A DNA stretch of 64,000 nt. Origin: Blastomussa wellsi. Taxonomy: Eukaryota; Cnidaria; Anthozoa; Scleractinia; Plerogyridae. Position numbers and translations under genes: made by a program. Positions 11,501-23,224 of this stretch are shown piece by piece. The DNA lies in assembly GCA_947652115.1 (NCBI GenBank), contig OX393574.1, forward strand, positions 11,143,336 through 11,207,335, read 5' to 3'. The notes under the pieces are model-generated. The model worked only from the letters and a program-made list of their open reading frames with translations. It was not told the DNA's origin and searched no databases. How positions within the stretch are numbered: the first letter of the stretch is position 1; every line of letters starts with the position of its first letter.

Positions 11501-11709
11501 TCCGTAGTATCAATTTTCTCATTGCTTTTTCTGCTAAAGTTGACATGGCCGAAGAACAAGAATATTTAGAAAGTCGTAATCATACTCCATCTTGTTCTCG
11601 TTATGCGATTTCATTGCAATTTCAGTGTGGTTGATCGCCGCTATTCAGCGCAATTTGACTTGCAGTTTAAGTGCAGACTACGAAATTAAACAAGCTAACG
11701 TTGACAAGC

Positions 11710-12002
11710 AGTTTCGCCAAATGGTGACTATTTTGATGTTGCTATTGCAATGTCTTTGGTTCCAGATCTCTCTTATGCAACAGGGAAAATTTCTGTCGTT
11801 AATATTGGTGTTCACCAAACATTATCAATTTTCTTGTGGAAATAAGGATATGTAATGCAATGTGGACAATTGGTATGTTTCGATTAGGTCCACGTAGGTC
11901 TTTTTTCAGTGCCACAAATGACAATACTGTAATACATTTAAGGAGGAAAGAGACTGGAACCAAGAGTGTTGCCATTGTAACATCAAAATAGGTGCCATGT
12001 GG
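11710..12002. mobile_element. MITE with inverted ends
   Basis: The left end CTATTTTGATGTTGCTATTG..GGTTCCAG returns inverted at about 11952-11996 (CTGGAACC..CATCAAAATAGG). A half-copy of the same family is at 10190-10260. Confidence 0.6.
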
Positions 12003-13690
12003 TGTATTTTTTATAGCATTTAATAATGGTGCCAAGTTTCAACTGCATTGCCTTATTATTTGGAGAGATATTCTTTATTTTGCGTTTTCACCCCATGCTG
12101 TAACCACTTATGACGCCTTCAGTTATCCAATTTGCATAATACACAAAAATGTGAATTTCTCTGGGAAGAATGGAGATTCCACACAAAATAAAACACCATT
12201 CTTCCTCATTTTGAAAGAGCTTTCAATCGTAAGCTTAAGTTGATTTTTTATTTCATAGGAATTTTAAGCCGTGCGTACACCTTATTGTTGCGAACAACGG
12301 CAAAAAACCTCTGATACGCCTTTGAATAGGTGATTTTTTTCATCATTTATAGCTTGCAAAGCAGGCGGCTGTTGGAGTAGTCCAGCACCTCATATGAACA
12401 TATTTTTTCATTTGTTCTCTTTGAGAACAGACTTCTTTGTTATCAGGGCTAGATGCTTTGTTTGGGAGTGTTCTCTATTGTTTCAACGCCCAATGGTATT
12501 GCCGCTTCAATGAGGTGCTGCTTGCCCTGGCTTTTGTGGGGGGAATGCTTCGAAAACAGCGATCACGAAAGACCGGCCGCCATTTTGGGCGCGCGAACAC
12601 TGGGGAGAGGAAAAAAGGGAAGAGGGAAGGGGGGAGGGAGGTCTTTCGTGATAGCTTTTTTCGAAGCGTTCCTGCCCTCAAAAACCGCCTGCTTTACAGG
12701 CTACATGATTTATATATTTACTGATCATATATTTACCCCAGTAAACAACGACACATCAAGAAAGAACAGTGAAGTACCAACATCTTGGCGGCAGCTTAGC
12801 GGCAGTTATAAATAGAATTGTTTTAAAGTTCTTCGCTGGGGACTCTTGTGGTCACCAGAGCATTTCGCGTAGCAGAAGGGCTCGCGCTATGAATTCTGGC
12901 AGCACGGTTTTAGCGGTTTATTTCTTACGTAGAAGTCATGAAGCTCTCTCTAAATAGAAAGTCAATTGCACCGTATTTTTTTGCATGTTACCTGTTCCTT
13001 TTTATTCTCATCTTGTACAGTTGGAGCCCGAAGCTATTGCCGACACTGAAAGGAAACGCAGGTTAGAGTCAACTTAATATTCATCACTTAGCGAACTTGT
13101 ATTGTTGTTGTTTTGTTATGTGTAAATTTCTGAAACCTATATTCTTTAATGTTTTGAGCTCACCACTAGTACGAAATAATGGCCGGGAACGTAGTAACTC
13201 CACAAGGAGAAATGGCAGGCATCCAGTTTAACCATCCATAGCTTCTTACGTACGCAATTTTACAAGTCTTATCCTTTTGATGACTGCCGTTCGAGTGTGA
13301 AGGCCTTGTTCAACGCACGAAACACTTCGAGGCAGTATTTGCAACATTGGGGTGCACCGAATTTGTTGCGTGCCTTTCGAACAGCTCTTTCACAACATGA
13401 TTTAGCATACGTCACGGTTGGCTTGGGTTGGAAGCGCATACACTCGCATGTTGTGTCAAAAACGTATAAACAATTATGGATCTGACGTAGGGTATATGAG
13501 ATATCATATACCCTAGATATCAACTGCGGTTGCAGATGAAAGTTAGAATATATCATCGCTGTAAATAGATTAATTTCCAATTCAAGCAATTGGAGTGAGG
13601 AAGCTTTTAAAAAAAATTCCGTGCCTCAACGGGATTGGTGAGATCAGTCACTCTTCTATACAGTTTAGGATTTACTATATTTTTTATCTA
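12003..13690. other. Intergenic, no gene supported
   Basis: Contains a foldback at about 12546-12668 (GCTTCGAAAACAGCGATCAC and the complement CGTGATAGCTTTTTTCGAAGC, with a purine-rich centre). The open frames here are short and overlapping, with no recognisable domain. Confidence 0.5.
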
Positions 13691-13939
13691 CTTGATTAAA
13701 CCGGCTTGAGCAGGAACATCGTCTGAGTTTATGTGTTCACCGAAATGGGTGTTAGTTTCCCCAACATAACATAACATGATGACAGAAGTCAAGATTTAGC
13801 CAAACCAGCTTCACTTACCTACACTTCGTCACTGCAGAACTTATTACAGTTTCCGTCGAGAATGCCGACAGAGAAGTCGAGCGCGCGAGCACGGACGAAT
13901 CCGCAAATCAGCCTCTGTTACTTTTATAGCCTCCAAAAC

Positions 13940-14254
13940 GGTTCCATTTGTCCAGGACGCTGGCTAAAGAGATTCGAGCGTTATCGTAGTGCTTATGGCC
14001 TCGATAAGAAAGAAGAAGAGCTGCAAGCTTAAGTGAACACTTTTCTATACGCCACGGGTGGCGAAGTAGAAGATATCATGGCGAGTTTTGCGTTCTCCGA
14101 TGCAGCCTATACAAAGAATTACGACGTAGTTAAAAGAAAATTTGACGGCCATTTCGTCGCAAAGAAGAACGTGATTTACGAGCACGCTAAATTTGATCAA
14201 CAGGCAGTCAAGAGGAACCAGCGGAAACGTTTATTACCGGCCCTGTATTGTTGA
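13940..14254 (+). mobile_element. Decayed Ty3/gypsy-like gag fragment, copy 2
   Basis: The frame reads RWLKRFERYRSAYGLDKKEE, then an in-frame TAA, then VNTFLYATGGEVEDIMASF and KNVIYEHAKFDQQ. It is more complete than copy 1 and shows VIYEHAKF, the classic gag motif. The internal stop and the absence of downstream pol mark it as a fossil. Confidence 0.6.
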
Positions 14255-14599
14255 GCAAGAAGAAAAACTGTAAATAAGAATAATTATAAACGTCAACTCC
14301 AATTGCAGAATTTCCGCTGAGAATGACCATAAAAAATTAAAAATGCTACCAGAAGAAAAAATATAGGAACTGAGCCCGCGACCAATGAAAAAAACCAATG
14401 CCTGGTCAGCAGTCAACTTCAAAAAGACAGGTTATGTCGATGAGTTCTAAATCTGACCCCGCGATCTGGTCATGTGATACTGGTCAGTGGATACCTTGAT
14501 TTGACAGCTGTCAATTTACCATAACATGGATTTCCTATACCAAAGATGTAAACTGATGAGACTGACAAGGTATTGACAAGGCATGGCTACTCCAATGGC

Positions 14600-14820
14600 C
14601 GCCATTTTGTGCGACGTTGTCGTCGTCGACGTCGTCGTAGGGTGCACGCACCCGCGATCCATGCCACTGGCCCTTTCGACCATGAAAACTTGAATGCATG
14701 GTTCTCCGATTTCTATGCATGCACGATTGTCCTTATCCTATGGTTATGGAGCTCCGCTTTTCGGCCCTTTGGGCCGCTGGAGCTCCGCTATTAACGTTAT
14801 CATCGTCATCATCATCATCA
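14600..14820. repeat. Simple repeats (GTC)n and (CAT)n
   Basis: GTCGTCGTCGACGTCGTCG around 14617-14638 and CATCATCATCATCATCA around 14806-14822, with a short GGAGCTCCGCT direct repeat between (14749, 14780). Confidence 0.8.
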
Positions 14821-15234
14821 TCACAGGAACGAAATAAAGTTGGCCCGTTCATAGTTTTTGTTTTTCCTTGAATAAGGTGTCATTCTTCGAGTTTGGGTTT
14901 TAAATAGGGTATCAAATTCCGTTTTCGTTATCCTTAAATAGGGTCAGGGCTTATTAGAACCTTCGCGAAACGCGCCTATCCGAAATTTAAGGTAGCGCGT
15001 GGTTTCCAACTCATCATCACGCATTTATGCCATATCATACCAAAACAATGGATAATTAAATTTTAACCAAGGATAAAATTTAACCACAACAAACACACAC
15101 TTACTCAAAATGTTATTCGTTCTCTTCTCGTGCTAATAATATGCAGATAATTTTGATCTCCACTCCACATTATAATGATCAATTAAAAAAAAAACTCTCG
15201 TTCGCTCGTTGGTTGATTACTAATAGCTTAAGCC

Positions 15235-15400
15235 ATTGGCGTGCGGGCCAGGGGCGCTGCAGCCCTCCAAATTTTGTGCAACTCAGAATTTTTGGGCAGC
15301 AAGAGAAATTTGGGCAAGGCAACTTGGGTGAATTTATGGGGCAAATGGTCCACCGTCCCCCCTCCCCCTCCCCACAGCAACCTATTGCCCGAACGCTGAT
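15235..15400. mobile_element. Copy of the GGCGTACGGGC/TTGGGCA MITE family
   Basis: Contains GGCGTGCGGGCC, CAGCCCTCCAAATTTTG, TTTTTGGGCAGCA and TTGGGCAAGGCAACTTGGG. Related copies are at 8010-8110, 21040-21165 and 36541-36714; the last has clear TIRs. Confidence 0.65.
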
Positions 15401-15480
15401 GGCTCAAGCCGAATCAGTACACTCTTTTCAAAAAATATTTGTCGGCTTGGAATAATGAATATTGTGCCTTATCATTTTAG

Positions 15481-17482
15481 AGCGAAGATCTTCAACAGAA
15501 GGAGCTCAGGTAAATTCTGGATGGTTAAAAAGCCACATAACGACATAGAAACATGTATAGACGCTAAGAATCATCATGCCCATGGCATTATGTTTCTATT
15601 CTGTGCCCCTCCCCCCCCCCCCAGCGGAAATGCTTAAATGCAAAAACCAATAGACAAAACATATATTCGAATGCTTTGAAAAAAGGAAAGGGGGAAGCCC
15701 GCAAAAAGTAAATATTTTAGGGCTAAATTAATTAATTAATAACTTATTAGCCATATATATTTTTGTTGTTTGTAATTTTTAGTTATTTGCAATTGGAAAT
15801 CATAGTCGATATACTACTTATTGTATAAGACTCTAAATAAAAATGTCTGTCTGTCTTGCATGCGCGGGTGTAGGTAAAACAAAGACTTGCGGTCAGGGTC
15901 GGAGTCGGGTATATTTTTTATTTATTTATTTTTATTTTTTATCTGTTATTTCTTTTTAATATTTTAGTTAATCCTCTATTTTTTGTTAATCATGTTAGTA
16001 CATGTTTGACTTTCCCAATATAACCAGAATTGCGGCAATCCTATAAAATAAGAAAAATAAAGCCAAACATAAAATAAAGGCGCAACAAAAAAGCAATACG
16101 GTTAAGCTGATCCAACATGTAAAAGTAAACTTTTCAAATTCGAGACGCCAACATGACAAGAACTGATTAAGCCCGGCTCTGGCCCCGATCCCGAACCCGA
16201 TCCCCCCCCCCCCCCCCCCCCCTTATCGACACCCATAAAATACTTCTTTGAATCTAGATGACTATTTGACCATTCAGTTTCCGTTCGATTAGCTTTTTTA
16301 TTTTATTTTACTGCCCCCTTGGTAAAAAGTTCCTATACCGATACGATACAAAGCAGGAGTCCGGACGCCTTTCTCTAACCGATTTTTTTTTTCTACTTGT
16401 TCGACGCTGAAATTCTGGCATCGACAGGATCGCTTTTTATCATTAAACCGTTTGTTTGGAACCCCTACCGCCCCTGAAGTCAACATAAGCATAAGCACAC
16501 GAAAAACGGACACTGTCTGTTCTTCTTGTGCTTATGCTCATGTCGCATTATTGCCACGGTGATCTGTAGATCTCTAGTGAGTGCGTTTGTTTATTTTATG
16601 CTAGTCCTTATGTCTTAATGTCTATGCTTACGTGCTAGAGAAAACCTTCCTTAAAATTTTGTTCTAATACAGGATAAACCCAAATCTTCGGGAATCAGCC
16701 CAGAAGAAAGACAAATAGCCAGAAAACAGCACCTTAAAGATTACTGTCGTAGACACAGCTACAACAAGAACCCAGGAAGGCAAGATGTATACAGGATTGC
16801 TGTTGATGACGAGCTAAAACTCATTTATGGCACAATTCCAAAGGTGGGAAGTACGACTTGGAAATCGGTGTTAGCAAATGCTCGAGGAATTCCGCCCCCA
16901 AACAACCCCTGGAATTTATGGAAACACTTACATTATTATAAAAATGAGGAAATATCGAAACGACTTCAAACTTATTTTAAATTTGTCTTCGTTCGCGAGC
17001 CGTTAGAGCGCGTGCTTTCGGCCTACAAAAACTTTTTTATACGAACTCCTGACTATTCCAAAGACATCCGTAAAGATATCATACGAGCTCTCCGACCTCA
17101 AGATTTCGAGCCTGAGGGGGAAAATTCCATTAGCTTCTCAGAATTCATCCAGTACTTTTCCAAAAATATTTCACGTAATCATCATTGGCGACAGTACGAA
17201 AAGATCTGTCATCCATGCGTCATCAACTACGATTTCATTGGTCACTTAGAGACTTTGGAAGAAGACGCGCCTCTCTTGTTAAAAATGGCGGGAATTGACG
17301 ACCGCGCAACTTTCCCGCCAATCCTGCAAAATACAACCAATAAAGCTGAAGTGTTGGAATACTTTTCACAGGTCCCCCCTGAGTATATCATTCGGTTTGG
17401 ACAGCTGTATCGCAATGACTATGAAATGTTCGGCTACGAGTATCTTGGTTCTGTAAAAGCGCTTTTAAATCAATCTATGTAA
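15481..17482 (+). CDS. Carbohydrate sulfotransferase copy 2, 5' exon not found
   Basis: Close paralogue of the gene ending at 7899, in the second duplicated segment. The micro-exon 15481-15509 (29 nt) differs from its twin at one base. The catalytic exon 16673-17482 codes 269 residues starting DKPKSSGISPEERQ and ending LLNQSM-stop, where copy 1 ends TTKS. Both PAPS motifs are intact (PKVGSTTWKSVL; FVREPLERVLSAY). It also keeps [13 protein letters not shown] and PPEYIIRFGQLYRNDYEMFGY. The frame is fully open and the differences are mainly silent or conservative, which suggests a functional gene. The anchor exon was not recognised between 8 and 15.4 kb. Confidence 0.85.
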
Positions 17483-17519
17483 AGCTAGTCTTTCCGTCAT
17501 TCAAGCGACGGGAGTATTA

Positions 17520-17860
17520 CCAAAAAAATCAGTGGAAGCCACAACGCCTTCAGCCGTTATTTTCGTTGGTAGGTAAGACGTTGAAACCTCCCTGGTTCTA
17601 CGTAGAAGTTTAAAACTGCTGCTCTGGAATGAATGATGTCCATAGGCGTACGAGCAGGGCACCAAGTTTCGAAACTTGTTGTAATTTTTCGGGCAAAACG
17701 TTCACGATTGGGCAGCAGCAGTTGGATTTTTCATTACGTGCTCCTCATGTGCTACAACAACAATCTACAACGTGCTTAGAAGTTTTACTCGGGTAACTAG
17801 TTTTGAATTGTTAAAATTTCAATATATAACGGTCAGGGGTTTTGCTAGCCTATAGGCCCT
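17520..17860. other. 3' flank of sulfotransferase copy 2, no gene seen
   Basis: Diverged from the flank of copy 1 after the first 40 bp (CCAAAAAAATC shared). No open frame or repeat recognised. Confidence 0.4.
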
Positions 17861-17862
17861 TA

Positions 17863-18050
17863 TAGTTCACCACTAAATTTTCTCCGATTCTAATTGGTCT
17901 AAATTAAACACGTGACGTGATTGTGTTCATCGATCCGCGGAAGGCACTATCAGCTCTTATAGTTCACCACTAAATTTTCTTAGATTCTAATTGGTCTAAA
18001 TTAAACATGTGACGCGATAGTGCTCATCGATCCACGGATGGCACTATCAG
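17863..18050. repeat. Tandem duplication of a 91-bp unit
   Basis: TCTTATAGTTCACCACTAAA..GGCACTATCAG occurs twice back to back (about 17866 and 17957). The reverse phrase TTTAGTGGTGAAC at 18256 gives an inverted end, so the block may bound a MITE. Confidence 0.75.
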
Positions 18051-18274
18051 CGCATAGTGCCCGTCCGAGGAAAATACCCGGGTGGGAATGAATTTTTTTG
18101 TAAACAGGTGGGCTTTCGTCTAAAAAAACATTCAAACGCTGTTTGATTGAACTGCATTTTGAGGTTTTCTTGCCTAATTTTCGTTTATTCCTACATTTTG
18201 GCTTGCAGCAAAGAACTCAAGATGCTAGTTTGTGAATGTACGAACGGAAGAAAATTTAGTGGTGAACAATAAAG

Positions 18275-18417
18275 ACAATAGAGTGTTTCTGTCTCGGAAT
18301 TATCGGTCCGAACGTTGCCGCTTGGAAATTTGATGTCTTTAAAACTAGCATAAAAGCTGCGCTTCTCGGGGGCAACTATCAGCCGATAGTTCCTCGACAG
18401 AAACACTCTATTGTAAA
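18275..18417. mobile_element. MITE with inverted ends
   Basis: Ends CAATAGAGTGTTTCTGTC and GACAGAAACACTCTATTG, with inner GGAATTATCGG / CCGATAGTTCC partial pairing. Confidence 0.75.
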
Positions 18418-19126
18418 AATAGGCCCGGGACTACAAGTTTTCATCTTACTTGAACATTAAAAGTTAATTATTATAGAAAAAACTGGCAAGTTGAAGTTCT
18501 TCAAAGATGACATAGAGAGCAGCTTGTAATGTATTTTAGCATTTTATTATTCAACAAATTGTTACCATGCCCATGTATGGTCATAAAGCGATTGTTATCC
18601 GTCTTCTGCGCATGACAGCCTGAGATTTCCTGCGATATACGTAAGTTACGACGACTCGTCAGAAGTGTTGCAAATCGCCGCACAACTACAGCTTTTCTAG
18701 ATGTAAAATGCGGTTCGTTGCCAATTTGTTGAATAATCTTGTGGAATTTTGTCTCATTTTAGCCAACTCGGTCTATGGCCTTGTCGCCTAAGTATCTGGT
18801 AAAATTCCGCGCAATTTTGTAGGTTAATAGTTACCTAAGTTTCTTAAAGAGATCAAGCCTCACCTAGCAAGTGTCGCAATTGCAATCTCTAAGACAAGCA
18901 AACACACAATGGTACTTTCCATTAAATAAAAGTGCGCTGAGTGCAAATGGTATTTTAGAATTTAGATACTAACGAGATACACATAACACATATAACTATC
19001 AGATAAACGTTCTCAGCGGACCTCCTCCTCTCTCTCCAAGCCCGTTAGGCCCGTTTACACAGGCGATTTTTGTCGCGCAAGACAGCGCAATTTTTTCGTT
19101 CCCAGACTCCTCACTCCTCCCCGTAG

Positions 19127-19878
19127 ACTTGCCCCAAGTCGCTCGTTTTTTCTTTGTATCGATAGACACGGTAGAGTTATTAGATCGTTTTGAAATCGCG
19201 CGCGATAAGACAAAATCTCTTTGAAATCAAGCGCGAGGTCATCGCACGAATGGCTCGGATCGAGCGACTTGTGTCACTTGCCGGAAATCGCTTCTGGCTG
19301 ACGATTTTTGCCGCGAAATAACATCATTACAGTGGGACCGAATTGGTTTCTTTTTCCTTATTGGCGTCATTGTCACGTGCCATGACAATGTGCGAAATGG
19401 CGCGCGCCATGGCGTGTTGACATTGTGATTGACGATTATTTAGATTTTCTTCAAAGATTTGATGAAACCAATTCTTTCGACCCCTTAACTAACTAACTTA
19501 TCTAATAAGACTAATAATTAATTGTGGACAATCTTGTTTGCTTTTAATCTGGACAAATCTGCTAAAAAGACTAGAAAACAAACAGAAAAGTACCAGCGTC
19601 ACGCGAGCAGAGCGCGCTAAGCTCGCAAGTTTTGTCAACAGAGCGCGCGCTTATGTCCGCGCGCACTATTTTGATTGACAGCCAAATGTGGCGTCACCGG
19701 TGGAAAAATCTACCGGTGGCGTCACATTTTCAGAAGTGGTGCGCTGCAGGTTAGACAAGTCCCTAGTTCCGCGCCGCCATTTTGATTTCCAAGCCAGCGC
19801 GCGCCCTCCATATCTCCATATCTTCTGCGCCCTCCGCGAAGCGAATCAAACGAGCGACATGGAACAAGTCTATCTTCC
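19127..19878. mobile_element. TIR-bounded non-autonomous element with an empty site in the duplicate
   Basis: Ends TAGACTTGCCCCAAGTCGCT and the inverse of AGCGACATGGAACAAGTCTA. In copy 1 the corresponding place (about 8866) runs straight from CAGACTCCTCTCCTC into GGTACGAGATTGATG. CpG-rich interior, no protein frame. Confidence 0.65.
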
Positions 19879-20129
19879 CCGTTGAGACTATTGGTACTAG
19901 ATTGATGTCGTAACCATAGTAACTGAGGGGATAAGGGCTAGGTTTGGAAAGTCGTGCTTATACTCAATCTTGTTCTCGTACTCCTATCTGAAGGTCCCCA
20001 ATATTGCGCGTATAAACCAGCTGTGATTTCATTGCAATTTCAGTGGGAATCGCCGCTTTTCGGTGCAGTTTGAGTGTAGACTACGAAATAAGCTAACTTT
20101 GACCAGCAGTTTCGCTAAAACTCATGCAT

Positions 20130-21025
20130 ACGGGGTTTGCATTTAACCTTGTTTCACTTTCAAGCATGTCAAAACCCAAAAACATATTTTTTAATGAGAC
20201 CGAAACCTTTTGTGGAATTACAAGCACATTAGGCATCTTACTGTTGAACGGTTATGGCAATTAGAAATATTTTTTACAGGAGCCAACTTTGGCATGTCCC
20301 CTTCGAATAAAAAAAAAATTAGGCGTCTTGGTATTTCTCATATATCATCAACAACGGCCTTTTATCTTTAAGTGTAAAATCTTTTAAAGTTGTTTTGTAC
20401 AGTAATTTGTAACGGTTTGACCAAAGGTTAGTAGAAATTCTTCCTCCGAGTAACTCCAAACCGTCTGTTTTTTATCCTAATTTACATCCATGTTGGTATG
20501 TCTGTAAAATCTGCGCGTAACGAAACCTCCCGAGGGATCTCTACTGATTCGTGATTGTCACATTATTTTTTAATCCGAAATTGCGGCAAAACTTCGTCTA
20601 ATTTCGAAAAAGGTTCCAAACTCCTGCGAATCCCATCGAGCCATTTAATAATTTTGAAACCTTTTATCGATATTCAATAGTTGCCAAAGCTTTGGCTCCC
20701 TATGGCATAAATTGACAATTTTTGTTTGTAATTGTACGGATGTTTCTTCCTCCCTCCCCCTCCCCTCAAATTTTACACTAATCTCGGTCTTGGCCATTTG
20801 TTGAAGCGATTTTTCTTGCATTGTGAGCCGGGTAACAAAGACTGAAGTAAAATTAGACATGAAAAAAATCTGCGCTCACGGAAGATTCGTCATACAAGAA
20901 ACAGACAGCAACGCGACAGAAGAGGTTTCGCGTTCTTATTTTAGTCTCTTCTTCCATTATCTCTTTCCGCTAAATGCCGAGATTAATTAACTTTGCGTTA
21001 TATATGAATTTAAAAACTATGAATT
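20130..21025. other. No gene seen
   Basis: AT-rich sequence after the end of the duplicated segment. No exon, TIR or RNA gene recognised. Confidence 0.4.
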
Positions 21026-21039
21026 TATGCCACTATACA

Positions 21040-21170
21040 TAGGCGTTCTCCCAAGTTGCCTTGCCCAAATTTTCTCATTCTGCCCCAAAAAATGTGATTT
21101 GCCCAAAATTTGGGGGGCTGCAACCCCCCTTCCCCCTTTCCCCCCGGCCCGTACTCCTATGACACTACAT
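21040..21170. mobile_element. Copy of the GGCGTACGGGC/TTGGGCA MITE family
   Basis: Starts CATAGGCGTTCTCCCAAG and ends GGCCCGTACTCCTATG, matching the TIRs of the 36541 copy, with TTGCCCAAATTTTCTC inside. Confidence 0.65.
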
Positions 21171-21827
21171 AGATTTGTTTTCCTTCAAGTGTTCATTCTT
21201 AAAACTCGTTTTTACTATAAACAGCTATCAATTTTTGCTGAATGGCCAGTTTTTAAAATCACTTCACATCAAAATATTTTAGACCTTTTTACCCAAAAGT
21301 TCACAAAAATTTATTTAGCACATCCGCGTTTTAATAAAGTTGTAATAAACATTCAGAAAAGCGTGTTTGATTGAATGTTCAATAAGCTCAATACGCCATT
21401 ACAAAAGACCGGCTAGTTATTCGATTGTCAAAGTTATGCTATTATTAAATTCATTTTATAATTTCATACAGCAAAACAAATATCAAGCATCCAGAAGCAG
21501 TTTTTTTTTTAAAGTGAGCAAACGAAATTTGGCATTGCTTTTCTGCAGACAAGAAGTACCGAACATATGAATGAATAAAGTCAGTTATTTTAGTTTCTAT
21601 CCTTTTTGTTTAGAGGTGAGCTATACATGTTGGTTATTGACTTTTACAAACTGAGTGGCTCCTAAAAAAGCCGTTGGTTGGATGGTGGTTACGCTAAACC
21701 CTCTGCGGCTGCGTTCAGCAGTTAGTCATAGTCCGCTGGTCTTAACTTTTGACGGTAGCGGCTCACCATTGTAGCGAGATATTCAGGCTTTGGAAGACTG
21801 GAGCAGTGCGAACCTCTTAATTCCTTC
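21170..21827. other. No gene seen
   Basis: AT-rich spacer between a MITE and the LINE tail. The open frames are short and composition-driven. Confidence 0.4.
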
Positions 21828-22370
21828 ATCATCATCATCATCATACTTTATTTGGGCAGGTTACAAAATTGGCAAGACAAAAGTCCTGATGTGGACCTGC
21901 ATAAGCTAACTATATTGAATAATTGTAAAAATACTAAACACCTAAAATTATGTCAATAATACCTAAAATTATTATACTTATTAAAATACCTAAAAATTAT
22001 TAATACCTAAAAATATTTAAAATCTGAAAACCTAAAAGAAACACTACAAGAGGCTTTTGTAAAGTCCATAGTGTTCAAGAGGCTCTTGTTCTTTCTTAGT
22101 TTGTTCTTGAAAGAATCAAGACTGGCACAGTTCTTGATTGAATCGAGGAGGAGGTTCCAGCTCAAGGCAGCTCTGTGCCTGAAGGATGATCTGCCAACCT
22201 CAGTTCTGGGCCTAGGTACCTCAATGTTAAGGGAGTTTCTTAAATCATAATTTCCCCTAGCTTTTACAATTAGATCATCAAGGGGATCAATTGTAGCCCC
22301 ATTGTAGATATTGAAAGTAATTGTTAAGAGTCTCCTAGTATAAAAAGATATAATAGGGTTACTCCTTCAG
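21828..22370 (-). mobile_element. 5'-truncated non-LTR retrotransposon (CR1/L2-like), 3' end
   Basis: The - strand frame (about 22365-22030) includes IYNGATIDPLDDLIVKARGN, EVPRPRTEVGRSSFRHRAAL and SWNLLLDSIKNCASLDSFKN. This is the C-terminal tail typical of CR1/L2-clade reverse-transcriptase proteins (R.SF..R....WN.L...I......FK..L). The 3' end finishes in (TGA)n at 21828-21842, as in that clade. The reverse-transcriptase core is missing. Confidence 0.8.
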
Positions 22371-22384
22371 GAGTACTTCCTTGA

Positions 22385-22870
22385 CGATTTGCGGTGCTGG
22401 TTTGAAGAGGTCTTTAGCAGCTTCCTTCTTAATACGGGATTGGATCCTTGCTACTATGTGCGCTCCGAACGCTGGGAGGTGGCTATGGGGTCTACTACCG
22501 ACTGCGAAGCTCCCATCTACTCTTTGAGTTACTGCGGCTCTGCACGGGTTATTCTTTGTTCTGATTGTTCACTGCCAGTTGATTGTATTACCCCGTTTCC
22601 GCTTCACATTATACGTGTAACCGAAGCTGTCTATTAGCTTCCGTTTTCCACGTTTAGTTCCGCCCTGCACCTCTCTCCTCCGCAGTGGCCTCTTTCATTT
22701 TCGGGAAGGGGAATAGGGAGAGGTGAAAAGAAAGCGCGTGGAGGCTGGGGAGAAGGGAATTCAGAGTTCGCGGTGAATGCTGGGAAGGACGAAAACGAGG
22801 AGAATGTAAGCCCCTTCCAAAAATAAGCCACTCAAAAAGGTCCTTTGAAAAATATAAGCCCCGGGGCTTA
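22385..22870. other. Repeat-rich spacer, no gene
   Basis: 22640-22870 includes ATAAGCCCCGGGGCTTATTT (palindromic) and a GGAATTTTACGGTA end, which look like a dispersed repeat. 22385-22635 gives no recognisable product. Confidence 0.4.
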
Positions 22871-23224
22871 TTTTCGGAATTTTACGGTATACCCCTGGAA
22901 AAAATTGTGATTATCTTTAACAACCCCTGTTTATGGGCTTTAGAAAAATATTGGTCTACTCATTTTATACGTGAAACTTTGATGCAGACGGATTATCAGG
23001 CTTGATAAAATGCGCCATTTTTCAAAAACTTTTCCTCACGTGACCACACCACCAAGTGAAAAATCCGAAAGGCCTGGTCACAAATTGTCAATATGGCGGC
23101 TGTGTAAAAACTTGAACATTTGACACAAAATTTTGTTCATACGTATTTTTAGTGATCGAAATCACAATTCCCCAGAATATAATCACTTTCTGAAAGTACA
23201 TATCAGATCAGGATAAAGCGCATA

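Larger units (their letters stand above)
8937..11564. mobile_element. 2.6-kb insertion with 15-bp target duplication, Penelope-like traces
   Basis: TTTAGAAAGTCGTAA occurs at 8922-8936 and again at 11565-11579. The duplicate segment has a single version at 19943-19957, with the flanks joined, so the stretch between is an insertion. Inside: a hammerhead ribozyme motif near the left edge, a 430-bp foldback, a coding-like stretch (10318-10656), a second degraded hammerhead, and the GIY-YIG start KKLYIGETGR just before an N gap. It may be a composite of several insertions. Confidence 0.7.
1..11700. repeat. Duplicated segment, copy 1 (pairs with about 13.7-20.1 kb)
   Basis: Order shared with copy 2: gag fragment (142-453 vs about 13940-14254), low-complexity repeat 2030-2430 vs 14820-15000, micro-exon, 2880-3080 vs 15870-16100, catalytic exon, then 8130-8930 vs 17830-19950, and 11565-11700 vs 19943-20110. 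Copy-specific inserts are 3131-6430 (minisatellite region) and 8937-11564. Divergence is moderate, with many indels, so the duplication is not recent. Confidence 0.75.
13690..20130. repeat. Duplicated segment, copy 2
   Basis: Collinear partner of the first 11.7 kb. It lacks the minisatellite and the 2.6-kb insertion, so it serves as the empty-site reference for both. Its own specific insert is the TIR-bounded element at about 19127-19878. Confidence 0.75.

Noticed and set aside
12437..12815. Overlapping open frames around 12.5-12.8 kb
   Set aside because: Three frames overlap on both strands across a foldback with a purine-rich centre; composition explains them.
13269..13589. - strand frame of 106 codons with several cysteines
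   Set aside because: No recognised domain, no splice or start context, and the cysteines are not spaced as a known zinc finger.
14573..14794. Possible anchor exon for sulfotransferase copy 2 (TIVLILWLWSSA after a basic stretch)
   Set aside because: The basic part comes from a (GTC)n repeat, there is no phase-1 donor after the helix, and copy 1 has no counterpart.
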